From contig QZKP01000031.1 of assembly GCA_003605055.1 (NCBI GenBank), positions 1 through 64,000 of the forward strand: 64,000 nt of DNA. Reading direction: 5' to 3'. The notes below the pieces were generated by a model. The model was not told the DNA's origin and did no database searches. It saw nothing but the letters and a program-made list of their open reading frames with translations. Made by a program: the position numbers and the translations under genes. Within the stretch, counting starts at the first letter, position 1; each line of letters opens with the position of its first letter. This stretch comes from Desulfarculus sp. (lineage in GTDB: Bacteria > Desulfobacterota > Desulfarculia > Desulfarculales > Desulfarculaceae). This document shows, piece after piece, positions 21,643 through 30,880 of this stretch.

Positions 21643-22689
21643 ATGATGCAATTAGACGAGGTTCCGGGGGGCAGACTGGCCCGGTTTTCGCTCCAGGAGT
21701 TTACGGAGAAAGCAACAGAGGTGAGGCGGTACAGGCCATTTGATCGTTCCCAACTGGAACTAAAACCATTAGCCCAACGCACCCACGACATTAACATCAA
21801 CGCGATAATGCCCTTACAGCCCGTTTCCGACCTGACACTGCCAGCGCGGACCCATGTGGAGCAAGTAGCCCAGGCCATTAAGCGAGCCAAAGGCCAAGGC
21901 GCGGCCTCGGTGTTGATGATCGGCGCCCACGTCATACGCGCCGGCGTGCAGCACTACCTCATAGACCTCATGCGGGCCGGCTTCATCACCTGTCTGGCAA
22001 TGAACGGGGCCGGCATGATTCACGACTTTGAGTTGGCCCTGGTGGGGGCCACCACGGAGAGCGTGCCCCGCTACATAAGGACCGGCGAGTTCGGGATGTG
22101 GCAAGAGACCGGCCAGATCAATGATATTATCAACCAAGCCTACGCCGATGACCTCCACTCCGGTTTGGGGACCTGTGTGGGGCGGGTTCTGCATGAAGGC
22201 GACTTCGCCCACAAGGACATCAGCGTTCTGGCGGAGGCCTACCGTCTGGGTACGCTGGTCACGGTGCATGTCGCCATTGGTTGCGACATCATACATCAGC
22301 ATCCCAACTGCGACGGGGCAGCCACAGGGGCGTTGACCTACAATGACTTCCTGCTGTTCACCCAGGAGCTGCAGCGCTTAGAGGGCGGGGTGCTGATGAA
22401 CTTCGGCAGCGCGGTTATGGCTCCGGAGGTCTATCTCAAGGCCCTGAGCATGGTGCGCAACCTGGCGGCGCAGGAGGGGCAGACCATCGGCCGCTTCACC
22501 AACTTGGTGTGCGACCTGCGCGAGATGCCTGCTGATTTCACCCGCGAACCATCCAAGGGCAGCCCTGCCTATTTCTTCCGCCCCTGGAAGACCATGTTGG
22601 TGCGCACCGTGGCCGACGGCGGCGTCAGCTACTATGTCAAGGGGCCGCATCACCAGACCATCCCCGCCCTGTGGACGGCCTTACAATAG
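21643..22689 (+). CDS. Deoxyhypusine synthase-like family protein
   Basis: VLMIGAHVIRAGVQHYLIDLMRAGFITCLAMNGAGMIHDFELAL, CDIIHQHPNCDGAATGALTYNDF, AYFFRPWKTMLVRTVADGGVSYYVKGPHHQTIPAL. Confidence 0.8.
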   Translation: MMQLDEVPGGRLARFSLQEFTEKATEVRRYRPFDRSQLELKPLAQRTHDININAIMPLQPVSDLTLPARTHVEQVAQAIKRAKGQGAASVLMIGAHVIRAGVQHYLIDLMRAGFITCLAMNGAGMIHDFELALVGATTESVPRYIRTGEFGMWQETGQINDIINQAYADDLHSGLGTCVGRVLHEGDFAHKDISVLAEAYRLGTLVTVHVAIGCDIIHQHPNCDGAATGALTYNDFLLFTQELQRLEGGVLMNFGSAVMAPEVYLKALSMVRNLAAQEGQTIGRFTNLVCDLREMPADFTREPSKGSPAYFFRPWKTMLVRTVADGGVSYYVKGPHHQTIPALWTALQ

Positions 22690-22696
22690 GTAGGCC

Positions 22697-23185
22697 ATGA
22701 AGATAAGGGACCTGCACGAATTGAGCGAAACCCTGGCCCAACTCAAGGCCGAGGGCAAAAAGGTCGGCCTGTGCCACGGGTGTTTTGATTTGATGCATCC
22801 GGGCCACATAAAGCACCTGCAGGCCGCCAAGAGCCAATGCGACGTGTTGGTGGTCACCCTGACGCCGGACCAGTGGGTGGACAAGGGGCCGAACCGCCCG
22901 GTTTTCAATCAACTCCTGCGCGCCGAAAGCCTGGCCGCGTTGGAATGTGTGGATTTCGTGGCGATCAATAAATGGCCCACCGCCGAAGACACCCTGCGGT
23001 TGCTGCGGCCGGACCTTTACTTCAAGGGCCAGGAGTTTGCAACTCTGCGAGATAAAACCGGCAAGATTCAGAAGGAGGCGTGCGTTTTGAAGGAGATTGG
23101 TACGGAGCTTCGCTGCACCCAGGAAATCGTATTCTCCTCCTCCAAGCTGCTGAACAAGTACTTCCTCAAAAAAGAGCCTAGGTAG
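22697..23185 (+). CDS. HldE C-domain/RfaE2-like cytidylyltransferase-family nucleotidyltransferase
   Basis: VGLCHGCFDLMHPGHIKHLQAAKSQCDVLVVTLTPD with intact HxGH (HPGH). Confidence 0.9.
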   Translation: MKIRDLHELSETLAQLKAEGKKVGLCHGCFDLMHPGHIKHLQAAKSQCDVLVVTLTPDQWVDKGPNRPVFNQLLRAESLAALECVDFVAINKWPTAEDTLRLLRPDLYFKGQEFATLRDKTGKIQKEACVLKEIGTELRCTQEIVFSSSKLLNKYFLKKEPR

Positions 23186-23195
23186 CCTGGACGTC

Positions 23196-24734
23196 ATGAA
23201 TACCAAGGCCGAGTCCAAGATTTTCCTGCTTGATGACCTGGTGGAGAAAGTCCACCAACTGCAGGAGCAGGGCAAGGTGGTGGTGCAGAGCCACGGGGTC
23301 TGGGACCTGATCCACCCCGGCAACCTCAGCCACCTGCAAGAGGCGTCGCGCCAGGGGGACGTGCTGGTGGTCACAGTCATCCGGGACCAACACGTGCGCC
23401 GCGGACCAGGCCGCCCTGTTTTTCCCGAGAAAAGCCGGGCTCAGAGCGTGGCCGCCCTGGAGGTGGTGGACTACGTAGCCATTGTTGACGATGAGATACC
23501 CTTTGAGTGCGTCAAATGGATTCGGCCCGACGTGTTCGCCAAGGGCAAGAACCACGCCGAACGGGACGCGGCGGCGGACCAGGGGATATTCGAGGAAGAG
23601 AAGGAGCTGGGGTTCGCCAAGATACGGACCTATTTTACGGACGGGTTCTCTTTCAGTTCCTCGGATATCGCTCAGCGCCTGCTGAATTTTTACCCTGAAG
23701 AAACCAAGCGATTCTTGGTTGAGTTCGGCAAGAAGTACTCCTTTGAAGACATCCGCCAGCGGCTGGACGGCCTGCGTGACCTCAAGCTGCTCCTGATCGG
23801 CGACACCATTGTGGACGAATACTGTTATTGCGGCTCGCTGGAAAAGGCCAGTAAGAGCCATGTGGTGGTCTCCAAATTCCTGGAAGAAGAGGCCTTTGCC
23901 GGCGGCGTGTTGGCGGTGGCCAACCACCTGGCCGGCATCTTGGATCAAGTGAACCTGGTGACCATGGTGGGGCACGATAAACTGGGAGAAGATTTCGTCC
24001 CCGCCAACCTCAGCCAAGCCGTGCGGGCCCAATATTTCGTGCGCCACGACGGCCCCACAGTGGTTAAGCGGCGCTATCTGCATCAATATCTAAACCAGAA
24101 ACTATTTGAGATAAATTACATCAACGACAACTCTATCAGCCCGGAGTTGGAAGAAAAAATCGTCGCCTTCTTGGAAGATTGCGTGGCCGATTTTGACGCC
24201 GTGGTCGTAACCGACTTTGGGCACGGCCTGATGAGCGAAAGAATAGTTAGTACAATTCAAAAACAGGCCAAAGTATGCGTAGTAAACACCCAGACCAACG
24301 GTGCCAACAGCGGCTTCAACTTTATTACCAGATATTCGCCTGATTTTGTTTGCCTGGATGAGAGGGAGGCCCGCCTGGCCACCCAGGAAAAGCATCTGGC
24401 CATGGACCAGGTGCTGAAAAAGCTGTTTGCCGTCTTGGGCTGCAAAGCCGCTATCATAACCCTGGGGCGGCAAGGCTCCATCTCCATGGGCCAGACGCAA
24501 AAAGTCTTGCACACTCCGATTTTTTCCACCAAGGTTGTGGATACCATAGGCGCCGGTGACGCTCTCTTTGCCTTCGTGGCGCCTTGCCTGGTGCGCGGAT
24601 TCCCCCTGGACTTGGTTTCCTTTGTGGGCAACGCGGTGGGCGCCTTGGCCGTGCAGATCGTGGGTAACAAGGCTCCGGTGACCAAGTTCGACCTGTATCA
24701 GTTGATGTATTCTCTATTGCGCATCAGCGAATAG
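23196..24734 (+). CDS. Bifunctional nucleotidyltransferase (N)-PfkB sugar kinase (C), inverted relative to HldE
   Basis: N-term SHGVWDLIHPGNLSHLQ...SEK/FAKGKNHAERD; C-term LLLIGDTIVDEYCYC...FAGGVLAVANHLAG...VDTIGAGDALFAF. Confidence 0.88.
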   Translation: MNTKAESKIFLLDDLVEKVHQLQEQGKVVVQSHGVWDLIHPGNLSHLQEASRQGDVLVVTVIRDQHVRRGPGRPVFPEKSRAQSVAALEVVDYVAIVDDEIPFECVKWIRPDVFAKGKNHAERDAAADQGIFEEEKELGFAKIRTYFTDGFSFSSSDIAQRLLNFYPEETKRFLVEFGKKYSFEDIRQRLDGLRDLKLLLIGDTIVDEYCYCGSLEKASKSHVVVSKFLEEEAFAGGVLAVANHLAGILDQVNLVTMVGHDKLGEDFVPANLSQAVRAQYFVRHDGPTVVKRRYLHQYLNQKLFEINYINDNSISPELEEKIVAFLEDCVADFDAVVVTDFGHGLMSERIVSTIQKQAKVCVVNTQTNGANSGFNFITRYSPDFVCLDEREARLATQEKHLAMDQVLKKLFAVLGCKAAIITLGRQGSISMGQTQKVLHTPIFSTKVVDTIGAGDALFAFVAPCLVRGFPLDLVSFVGNAVGALAVQIVGNKAPVTKFDLYQLMYSLLRISE

Positions 24735-24819
24735 GCACGCTGCCGTATGGGTCATCCCGATAGGGTCCTCTGGCCAGGAGGCAGTGGCGAGCCAGCACAA
24801 CTTTGAGGAGTCGCAGACG

Positions 24820-25815
24820 ATGGGATACAGAAAGGTTTTCGTTACCGGCGGCGCTGGCTACGTTGGTTCGGTGCTGGTTCCCAAGCTGCTGGCCGCCGGC
24901 TACGGGGTCAAGGTGATAGATCTCTACCTTTACGGCGAGGGCGTTCTGGATTCCTCAAAGGAAAACCCCGAGCTGAAGGAGGTCAAGGGCGACATCCGCG
25001 ACCGGGGCCTGCTGGAGAGAGAAATCCAGGGCTATGACACCGTGATTCACCTGGCCTGCATCTCCAATGACCCCAGCTATGAGCTGGACCCGGAGCTGGG
25101 CAAGTCCATCAACTATGATGCCTTCGTTTCCTTGGTGGAGGTGGCCAAAAAGGCGGGCGTGCGGCGCTTCATCTATGCCTCCAGCTCCAGCGTATACGGG
25201 ATCAAGGAAGGCCAAGACGTGACCGAGGACCTGCCTTTGGAGCCCTTGACCGACTATTCCAAATACAAAGCCAAGTGCGAGGAGGTGCTCTTGGCTGCGG
25301 CGGCCGATGACTTCATCGTCACCATCATCCGCCCCTCCACGGTCTGCGGATACGCGCCCCGGCTGCGCCTGGACCTGACGGTGAACATCCTGACCAACCA
25401 TGCCATCAACAAGGGGAAGATCACCGTGTTCGGCGGCGAGCAGATGAGGCCCAACCTGCACATAGAAGACATGGCCGAGGTGTACCTCTTCCTGCTGGCG
25501 CAGCCCGAGGAAAAGATTCAAAAGAAAATTTACAACGTCGGCTATCAAAACTATAAGGTCAAGGAGATCGCCCAGATCATCAACAAAGCCCTGGGGGGGG
25601 GCATTCCCATCGAGGTGACCCCCACCGAAGACATCCGCTCCTATCACGTTTCCTCGCGCAGGATAAAAGATGAGTTGGGCTTCGAGGCCAAGCGCACTAT
25701 CGACGAGGCGGTGCTGGACTTGAAGCGGGCCTTTGAGCAGGGCAAGATACCCGACCCGCTGGCGGACATGAGGTATTTCAACATCAAGACCATGCAGGCC
25801 ATCAAATTAAAGTAA
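24820..25815 (+). CDS. NAD-dependent epimerase/dehydratase (SDR)
   Basis: MGYRKVFVTGGAGYVGSVLVPKLLAAGYGVKVIDLYLYG, YASSSSVYGIKEG, YSKYKAKCE; start moved from 24784. Confidence 0.9.
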   Translation: MGYRKVFVTGGAGYVGSVLVPKLLAAGYGVKVIDLYLYGEGVLDSSKENPELKEVKGDIRDRGLLEREIQGYDTVIHLACISNDPSYELDPELGKSINYDAFVSLVEVAKKAGVRRFIYASSSSVYGIKEGQDVTEDLPLEPLTDYSKYKAKCEEVLLAAAADDFIVTIIRPSTVCGYAPRLRLDLTVNILTNHAINKGKITVFGGEQMRPNLHIEDMAEVYLFLLAQPEEKIQKKIYNVGYQNYKVKEIAQIINKALGGGIPIEVTPTEDIRSYHVSSRRIKDELGFEAKRTIDEAVLDLKRAFEQGKIPDPLADMRYFNIKTMQAIKLK

Positions 25816-25838
25816 GGCGCGCGCTGAGAGCAGACAGC

Positions 25839-26939
25839 ATGCAGGTTAAATATTCTTATCTGCAAGAGCAGTTCGCGGATTACCCGGCCATCTTGGAGCG
25901 GATCGCAGAGGTGGTCAGGGCCGGCGACTACACCCTGGGCCAGGCCGTGGCCGAGTTCGAGCAGTGCTTCGCCGCCTGCCTGGGGGCCCATTACGCCGTG
26001 GGCGTCAACTCCGGCACCGACGCCTTGTTCCTGGCGCTGAAGGCGGCGGGTATCGGCCCGGGCGACGAGGTGATCACCGCGCCCAACACCTTTATAGCCA
26101 CCATCGGAGCCATCAACGCCAGCGGCGCCAGGCCGGTATTCATGGACATCACCGACGAGTTCGTCATCGACCCGGCCTTGATCGAGCAGGCCATCACCCC
26201 GCGCACCAAGGCCATCATGCCGGTGCACTACGCCGGGGTCTGCGCGGACATGGACCAGATACTGCCCCTGGCCCAGCAAAAGGGTCTGACGGTGGTCGAG
26301 GACGCCTGCCAGGCCATCGGCGCCAGCCTGCAGGGCCAGAAGGCGGGCACCTTTGGCCTGGCCGGAGGCTTCAGCCTGCACCCCCTGAAGAACCTCAATG
26401 TTTGGGGCGACGCGGGGGTCATCGTCACCGATGACCTTCAGCTCCGAGACAGACTGGTTCTTTTGCGCAACCACGGCCTGAAAAACCGGGACGAGGTGGA
26501 GATCTTCGGCTACAACAGCCGCCTGGACACCATCCAGGCGGCGGTGGGCCTGCACCTGATCGGCCAGTTGGAGTGGATCACCGAGACCAGGATCAAATGG
26601 GCCCAGCGTTTTGACCAGGCCCTGGCTAAGCTGGCGCCCCAGGTGAAGGTCCCGGCCCGCCGGCCGCAAAAGCGCTACGTGCATCATCTTTACATGTTCC
26701 AGGCCCAGCGCCGGGACGCGTTGTTGGCCTTTTTACAGGCCAGCGGCATAGAGGCCAAGGTTCACTATCCCGTCCCCTTGCACCTGCAACGTTGCGCGGC
26801 CCCCCTGGGGTACCGCGAAGGTGATTTCCCGGTCGCCGAGGCTCAGGCTCGTTCCATAATCACTCTGCCGGTGCACCAGCACCTGCGCGAAGAGCAGGTG
26901 GAGTACATGATCGCCAAGATCAGCGAGTTTTACAGTTAA
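25839..26939 (+). CDS. DegT/DnrJ/EryC1/StrS aminotransferase (copy 1 of tandem pair)
   Basis: GVNSGTDALFLALKAAGIGPGDEVITAPNTF, EDACQAIGA, FSLHPLKNLNVWGDAGVIVT. Confidence 0.93.
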   Translation: MQVKYSYLQEQFADYPAILERIAEVVRAGDYTLGQAVAEFEQCFAACLGAHYAVGVNSGTDALFLALKAAGIGPGDEVITAPNTFIATIGAINASGARPVFMDITDEFVIDPALIEQAITPRTKAIMPVHYAGVCADMDQILPLAQQKGLTVVEDACQAIGASLQGQKAGTFGLAGGFSLHPLKNLNVWGDAGVIVTDDLQLRDRLVLLRNHGLKNRDEVEIFGYNSRLDTIQAAVGLHLIGQLEWITETRIKWAQRFDQALAKLAPQVKVPARRPQKRYVHHLYMFQAQRRDALLAFLQASGIEAKVHYPVPLHLQRCAAPLGYREGDFPVAEAQARSIITLPVHQHLREEQVEYMIAKISEFYS

Positions 26940-26944
26940 ACCCT

Positions 26945-28048
26945 ATGCGGGTGCCCTACCTAGACCTGCCTAGTCAATTCGCGGACCCGGAGTTGCACTC
27001 TGCCCTGCAGGCGCAGTTGGCCGCCTGCTCCTTTGTCCTGGGCCCGGAGGTGGAGCGCTTTGAGGCCGCCTTCGCCGATCTCTGCGGGGCGGCCTATGCC
27101 CTGGGACTCAACTCAGGGACCGACGCCATCTTCTTGGCCCTCAGGGCCCTGGGGGTGGGGCCGGGCGACGAGGTGATCACCGCGCCCAACAGTTTCGTGG
27201 CCACCGCCGGCGCCATCGCCGCCGCGGGCGCCCGGCCGGTGTTCGTGGACGTGGGCCCGGACTACAACCTGGACCCCGAGCTGCTGCCGGCGGCCATCAC
27301 CTCGCGCAGCAAAGCGATCCTGCCGGTGCACCTCACGGGCAAGCTGGCCGACATGCCGCGCATCATGGAAATAGCCAAGCGCCATGGCCTGCCGGTGGTG
27401 GAGGACGCGGCCCAGGCGGTGCGGGCCGAGCTGCAGGGCCGCCGGGCCGGGGCCTGGGGAGCGGCCGGCTGCTTCAGCCTGCATCCGCTGAAAAACCTCA
27501 ACGTGGCCGGCGACGGCGGCATGCTCACCACCAACGACCCCGAGCTTTACGCGGCCGTCAAGAAACTGCGCAACCACGGCTTGCGCAATCGCGACGAGGT
27601 GGAGTTCTTCGGTTTCAACAGCCGCCTGGACAACCTGCAGGCCGTGGTGGGCCTGCATCAGTTGGGCAAGCTGGAGGAGGTGACCGCCCGGCGGCGGGCC
27701 AACGCCGCTCTCTATGACCAACTGCTCGGCGACTTGGCGCCGCAGGTAGTCGTCCCCCCCCGGGACCCGGAGCACTTCCAGGTCTTCCACACCTACGTGG
27801 TCCAGGTAGAGCGGCGGGAAGAGCTACGGGAGCACCTGGCCCAGCAAGGGGTGGACTCCAAGATTCACTATCCAATCCCCATTCACCTGCAACGGCCCTG
27901 CCGCGAGTTGGGACACCAGGAGGGCGACTTCCCTGTATGCGAGAACCAGGCTTGCCGCATACTCACCCTGCCGGTGCACCAGCATCTGCGGCCCGCGCAG
28001 GTTAGATACGTGGCCGACCAGATCGCGCGTTTCTACCGGGTGGGCTAA
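26945..28048 (+). CDS. DegT/DnrJ/EryC1/StrS aminotransferase (copy 2 of tandem pair)
   Basis: GLNSGTDAIFLALRALGVGPGDEVITAPNSF, EDAAQAVRA, FSLHPLKNLNVAGDGGMLTT. Confidence 0.93.
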   Translation: MRVPYLDLPSQFADPELHSALQAQLAACSFVLGPEVERFEAAFADLCGAAYALGLNSGTDAIFLALRALGVGPGDEVITAPNSFVATAGAIAAAGARPVFVDVGPDYNLDPELLPAAITSRSKAILPVHLTGKLADMPRIMEIAKRHGLPVVEDAAQAVRAELQGRRAGAWGAAGCFSLHPLKNLNVAGDGGMLTTNDPELYAAVKKLRNHGLRNRDEVEFFGFNSRLDNLQAVVGLHQLGKLEEVTARRRANAALYDQLLGDLAPQVVVPPRDPEHFQVFHTYVVQVERREELREHLAQQGVDSKIHYPIPIHLQRPCRELGHQEGDFPVCENQACRILTLPVHQHLRPAQVRYVADQIARFYRVG

Positions 28049-28051
28049 ATT

Positions 28052-29041
28052 ATGCCCCAGCTAAGCGACATACCGCCGCAGGACCGCCGCCGCCTCTGGG
28101 AGACTATGCTCCTGATCCGCCGCTTCGAGGAGCACATCGTGGACGTATACGGCCAGCAGGAGATGCAGAGCCCGGTGCACCTGTACATCGGCCAGGAGGC
28201 GGTGGCCGCCGGGGTCTGCCTGCACCTGCGGCCGGAGGATTACCTGTTTTCCACCCACCGCAGCCACGGCCACTGCCTGGCCAAGGGCGCCGACGTTTTC
28301 AGTTTGTACGCCGAGTTCTACGGGCGCGCCGCCGGCTGCTGCCGGGGCAAAGGCGGCTCCATGCATCCCTGCGCCCCAGAGGTGGGCATCTTGGGGACCA
28401 CGGCCATCGTGGGCGGGGGCATTCCCCTGGCCACTGGCGCGGCCCTGGCCTCCAAGCTGCTGGGGCAGGGCAGGGTGGCGGTTACGCTCTTCGGCGACGG
28501 GGCCAGCGAGGAGGGGGCCTTTCACGAAAGCCTGAACTTCGCGGCCCTCAAGGCCCTGCCGGTGGTGTTCGTCTGCGAAAACAACTTCTACGCCACCGCC
28601 AGCCCCATCCACCAGCGCCAACCCCACGACGACATCTTCCGCCACGCGGCCGGCTACGGCATCCCCGCTGCGCAGGTGGACGGCAACGACGCGGCAGCAG
28701 TGTACTTCGCCGCCCGGGAGGCCGTACAACGGGCCCGCCGGGGAGGAGGCCCCAGCCTGATCGAGGCGCGCACCTACCGCTGGAAGGGGCATGTAGGACC
28801 ATCCTGCGACTGGGAGAACGGCTGCCGCCCCAAGCAGGAACTGGAGCAGTGGATGGACCGCTGCCCCTTGGAGCGCTTCACCCAGCGGCTGTTGCAGAGC
28901 GGTGATTTGACCGAGCAGGACATAAGGGGCACACTAGAGAGGACAGACGTCATGTTGGCCCGGGAGCTGGAGCGGGCCAAGCATAGTCCACCTCCCGCGT
29001 CCAGTGAAGTTTGGCGCCACGTTTTCCACGAGACGAAGTAG
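28052..29041 (+). CDS. TPP-dependent 2-oxoacid dehydrogenase E1 component, alpha subunit-like
   Basis: RRFEEHIVDVY, THRSHGHCLAKGAD, GKGGSMH, FGDGASEEGAFHESLNFAALKALPVVFVCENNFYA. Confidence 0.93.
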   Translation: MPQLSDIPPQDRRRLWETMLLIRRFEEHIVDVYGQQEMQSPVHLYIGQEAVAAGVCLHLRPEDYLFSTHRSHGHCLAKGADVFSLYAEFYGRAAGCCRGKGGSMHPCAPEVGILGTTAIVGGGIPLATGAALASKLLGQGRVAVTLFGDGASEEGAFHESLNFAALKALPVVFVCENNFYATASPIHQRQPHDDIFRHAAGYGIPAAQVDGNDAAAVYFAAREAVQRARRGGGPSLIEARTYRWKGHVGPSCDWENGCRPKQELEQWMDRCPLERFTQRLLQSGDLTEQDIRGTLERTDVMLARELERAKHSPPPASSEVWRHVFHETK

Positions 29042-29044
29042 CCC

Positions 29045-30088
29045 ATGCCCTGGACCAAGATTTTCAGCAATCAGGCGGAGTTCGATCTAGCCTTGGGCGG
29101 CCAAGGCCTGCGGGCCTTATCATTCCGGGAAGCCCTGGTGGAGGCCCAGCGTTTTCTGCTGCAGGATGATCCCCGGGTGCTGCTGATGGGCGAGGGCGTG
29201 GACGACCCGGGGGCCATCTTCGGCAGCACCGCCGGCCTGGCCCAGAGCTTCGGCAAGGACCGGGTGATGGATGTTCCCCTGGCCGAAAACGGGATGACCG
29301 GTGTGGCCATCGGAGCGGCCCTGGCCGGCCTGCGGCCCATCTTCATCCACATGCGCAACGACTTCCTGCCCATGTGCATGGATCAGCTCATAAACCACGC
29401 CGCCAAATGGAGCTACATGACCGGGGGCCGGGTCAACGTCCCCCTGGTGGTGCGCAGCATCGTGGGCCGGGGGTGGGGCTCCGCCGCCCAGCACTCGCAG
29501 GCCCTGCACGGCCTGTTCCTGCACGTGCCAGGGCTGAAGATCGTGGCCCCGGCCACGCCCTATGACGCCAAGGGGCTGTTGATCGCGGCCAGCCGCGACG
29601 GCAATCCAGTGATGTTCTTCGAGCACCGCTGGACCTTCGACTATGTTGGTTACGTGCCCGCGGAGGCCTACCAGGTCCCTCTGGATCAGGGTGTGCGCCG
29701 CCGCCAGGGAAGCGACGCCACGGTGGTGGCCATCGGCTGGATGGTCAACGAGGCCCTGAAGGCGGCCGCGGCCCTGGAAGCCGAGGGCGTGTCGTTGGAG
29801 ATAATAGATCCCCGCACCCTGCTGCCCCTGGACATGCCGCTCATCCTGGAGTCCGTGGCCAAGACCGGCCGGCTGGTGATCGCCGACACCGCCTGCCACA
29901 CCGGCGGGACCGGGGCCGAGATCGCCTGCCGGGTGGCCGAGTGGTCCCCCGGGGCGCTCAAGGCGCCGGTGGTGCGGGTGGACTTTCCCGATGCGCCCAC
30001 CCCCGCCAGCACGGCGCTGGAAAAAACCTACTACCCCGACGCCGAGGCCATTGCCCAGGCAGTGCACCGCACTCTGCGGGAAGGGTGA
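29045..30088 (+). CDS. 2-oxoacid dehydrogenase E1 component, beta subunit-like
   Basis: REALVEAQRFLLQDDPRVLLMGEGVDDPGAIFGST, VPLAENGMTGVAIGAALAGLRPI, EIIDPRTLLPLD. Confidence 0.92.
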   Translation: MPWTKIFSNQAEFDLALGGQGLRALSFREALVEAQRFLLQDDPRVLLMGEGVDDPGAIFGSTAGLAQSFGKDRVMDVPLAENGMTGVAIGAALAGLRPIFIHMRNDFLPMCMDQLINHAAKWSYMTGGRVNVPLVVRSIVGRGWGSAAQHSQALHGLFLHVPGLKIVAPATPYDAKGLLIAASRDGNPVMFFEHRWTFDYVGYVPAEAYQVPLDQGVRRRQGSDATVVAIGWMVNEALKAAAALEAEGVSLEIIDPRTLLPLDMPLILESVAKTGRLVIADTACHTGGTGAEIACRVAEWSPGALKAPVVRVDFPDAPTPASTALEKTYYPDAEAIAQAVHRTLREG

Positions 30089-30089
30089 G

Positions 30090-30866
30090 ATGCCGCCGAT
30101 CCAAGTCAGCGTGATAATGCCGGCTCTCAACGAGCAGAGGAATATTCTCAAGGCCCTAGGCAACACCTTGCAGGCCTTCAGCGACTATGGCATCAGCGGC
30201 GAGGTCGTCGTTATCAACGACGGCAGCAGTGACCGGACTGGAGAGTTGGTACAGGAGATCGCGGAGGTGGAAGAGCGGGTGCGGACGATCACCCACAGTG
30301 CCCCTCAGGGCGTGGGCGCCTCCTTCTGGGAAGGGATAGAGGCGGCCCGCGGCGAGGTGGTGGTGATGATGCCCGGGGACAATGAGAACGACCCCTGGGA
30401 GACCCTGCGCTACCTGGGACTGCTGGACCACGTGGACATCGTGATCCCCTTCGTGTTCAACAAGGAGGTGCGCTCCCTTTTCCGTAACGCTTTGTCCTTC
30501 GCGTACCGTTTCATCATCAACACCACCTTCGCCGTGAACTTCAATTACACCAACGGCACCGTGCTCTACCGCCGCTCCATACTCAAAGGCCTGAATTTCC
30601 GCAGTCAGGGCTTCTTTTTTCAGACCGACATCCTGGTGCGCAGCGTTAAGGCCGGCTTTTTGTTCGCCGAGGTCCCCTACCGCCTGGCCCAACGCCGAGA
30701 GGGTGTATCCAAGGCTGTCACTTTTCCCTCCTTGTTTAAGGTGTGTCAGGGCTATCTGCGTCTGTGCCGGGACATCTACTTCAACCAGCAGACGGGCTTC
30801 AGCGGCGAGCCGGAGGAGGACTCTCAGACCCGCAAGCGCAAAAACGACAAGAGCACCATGTGCTGA
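30090..30866 (+). CDS. Family 2 glycosyltransferase
   Basis: MPPIQVSVIMPALNEQRNILKALGNTLQAFSDYGISGEVVVINDGSSDRT; start moved to ATG at 30090. Confidence 0.9.
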   Translation: MPPIQVSVIMPALNEQRNILKALGNTLQAFSDYGISGEVVVINDGSSDRTGELVQEIAEVEERVRTITHSAPQGVGASFWEGIEAARGEVVVMMPGDNENDPWETLRYLGLLDHVDIVIPFVFNKEVRSLFRNALSFAYRFIINTTFAVNFNYTNGTVLYRRSILKGLNFRSQGFFFQTDILVRSVKAGFLFAEVPYRLAQRREGVSKAVTFPSLFKVCQGYLRLCRDIYFNQQTGFSGEPEEDSQTRKRKNDKSTMC

Positions 30867-30880
30867 GGAGAGAGCGGGCC

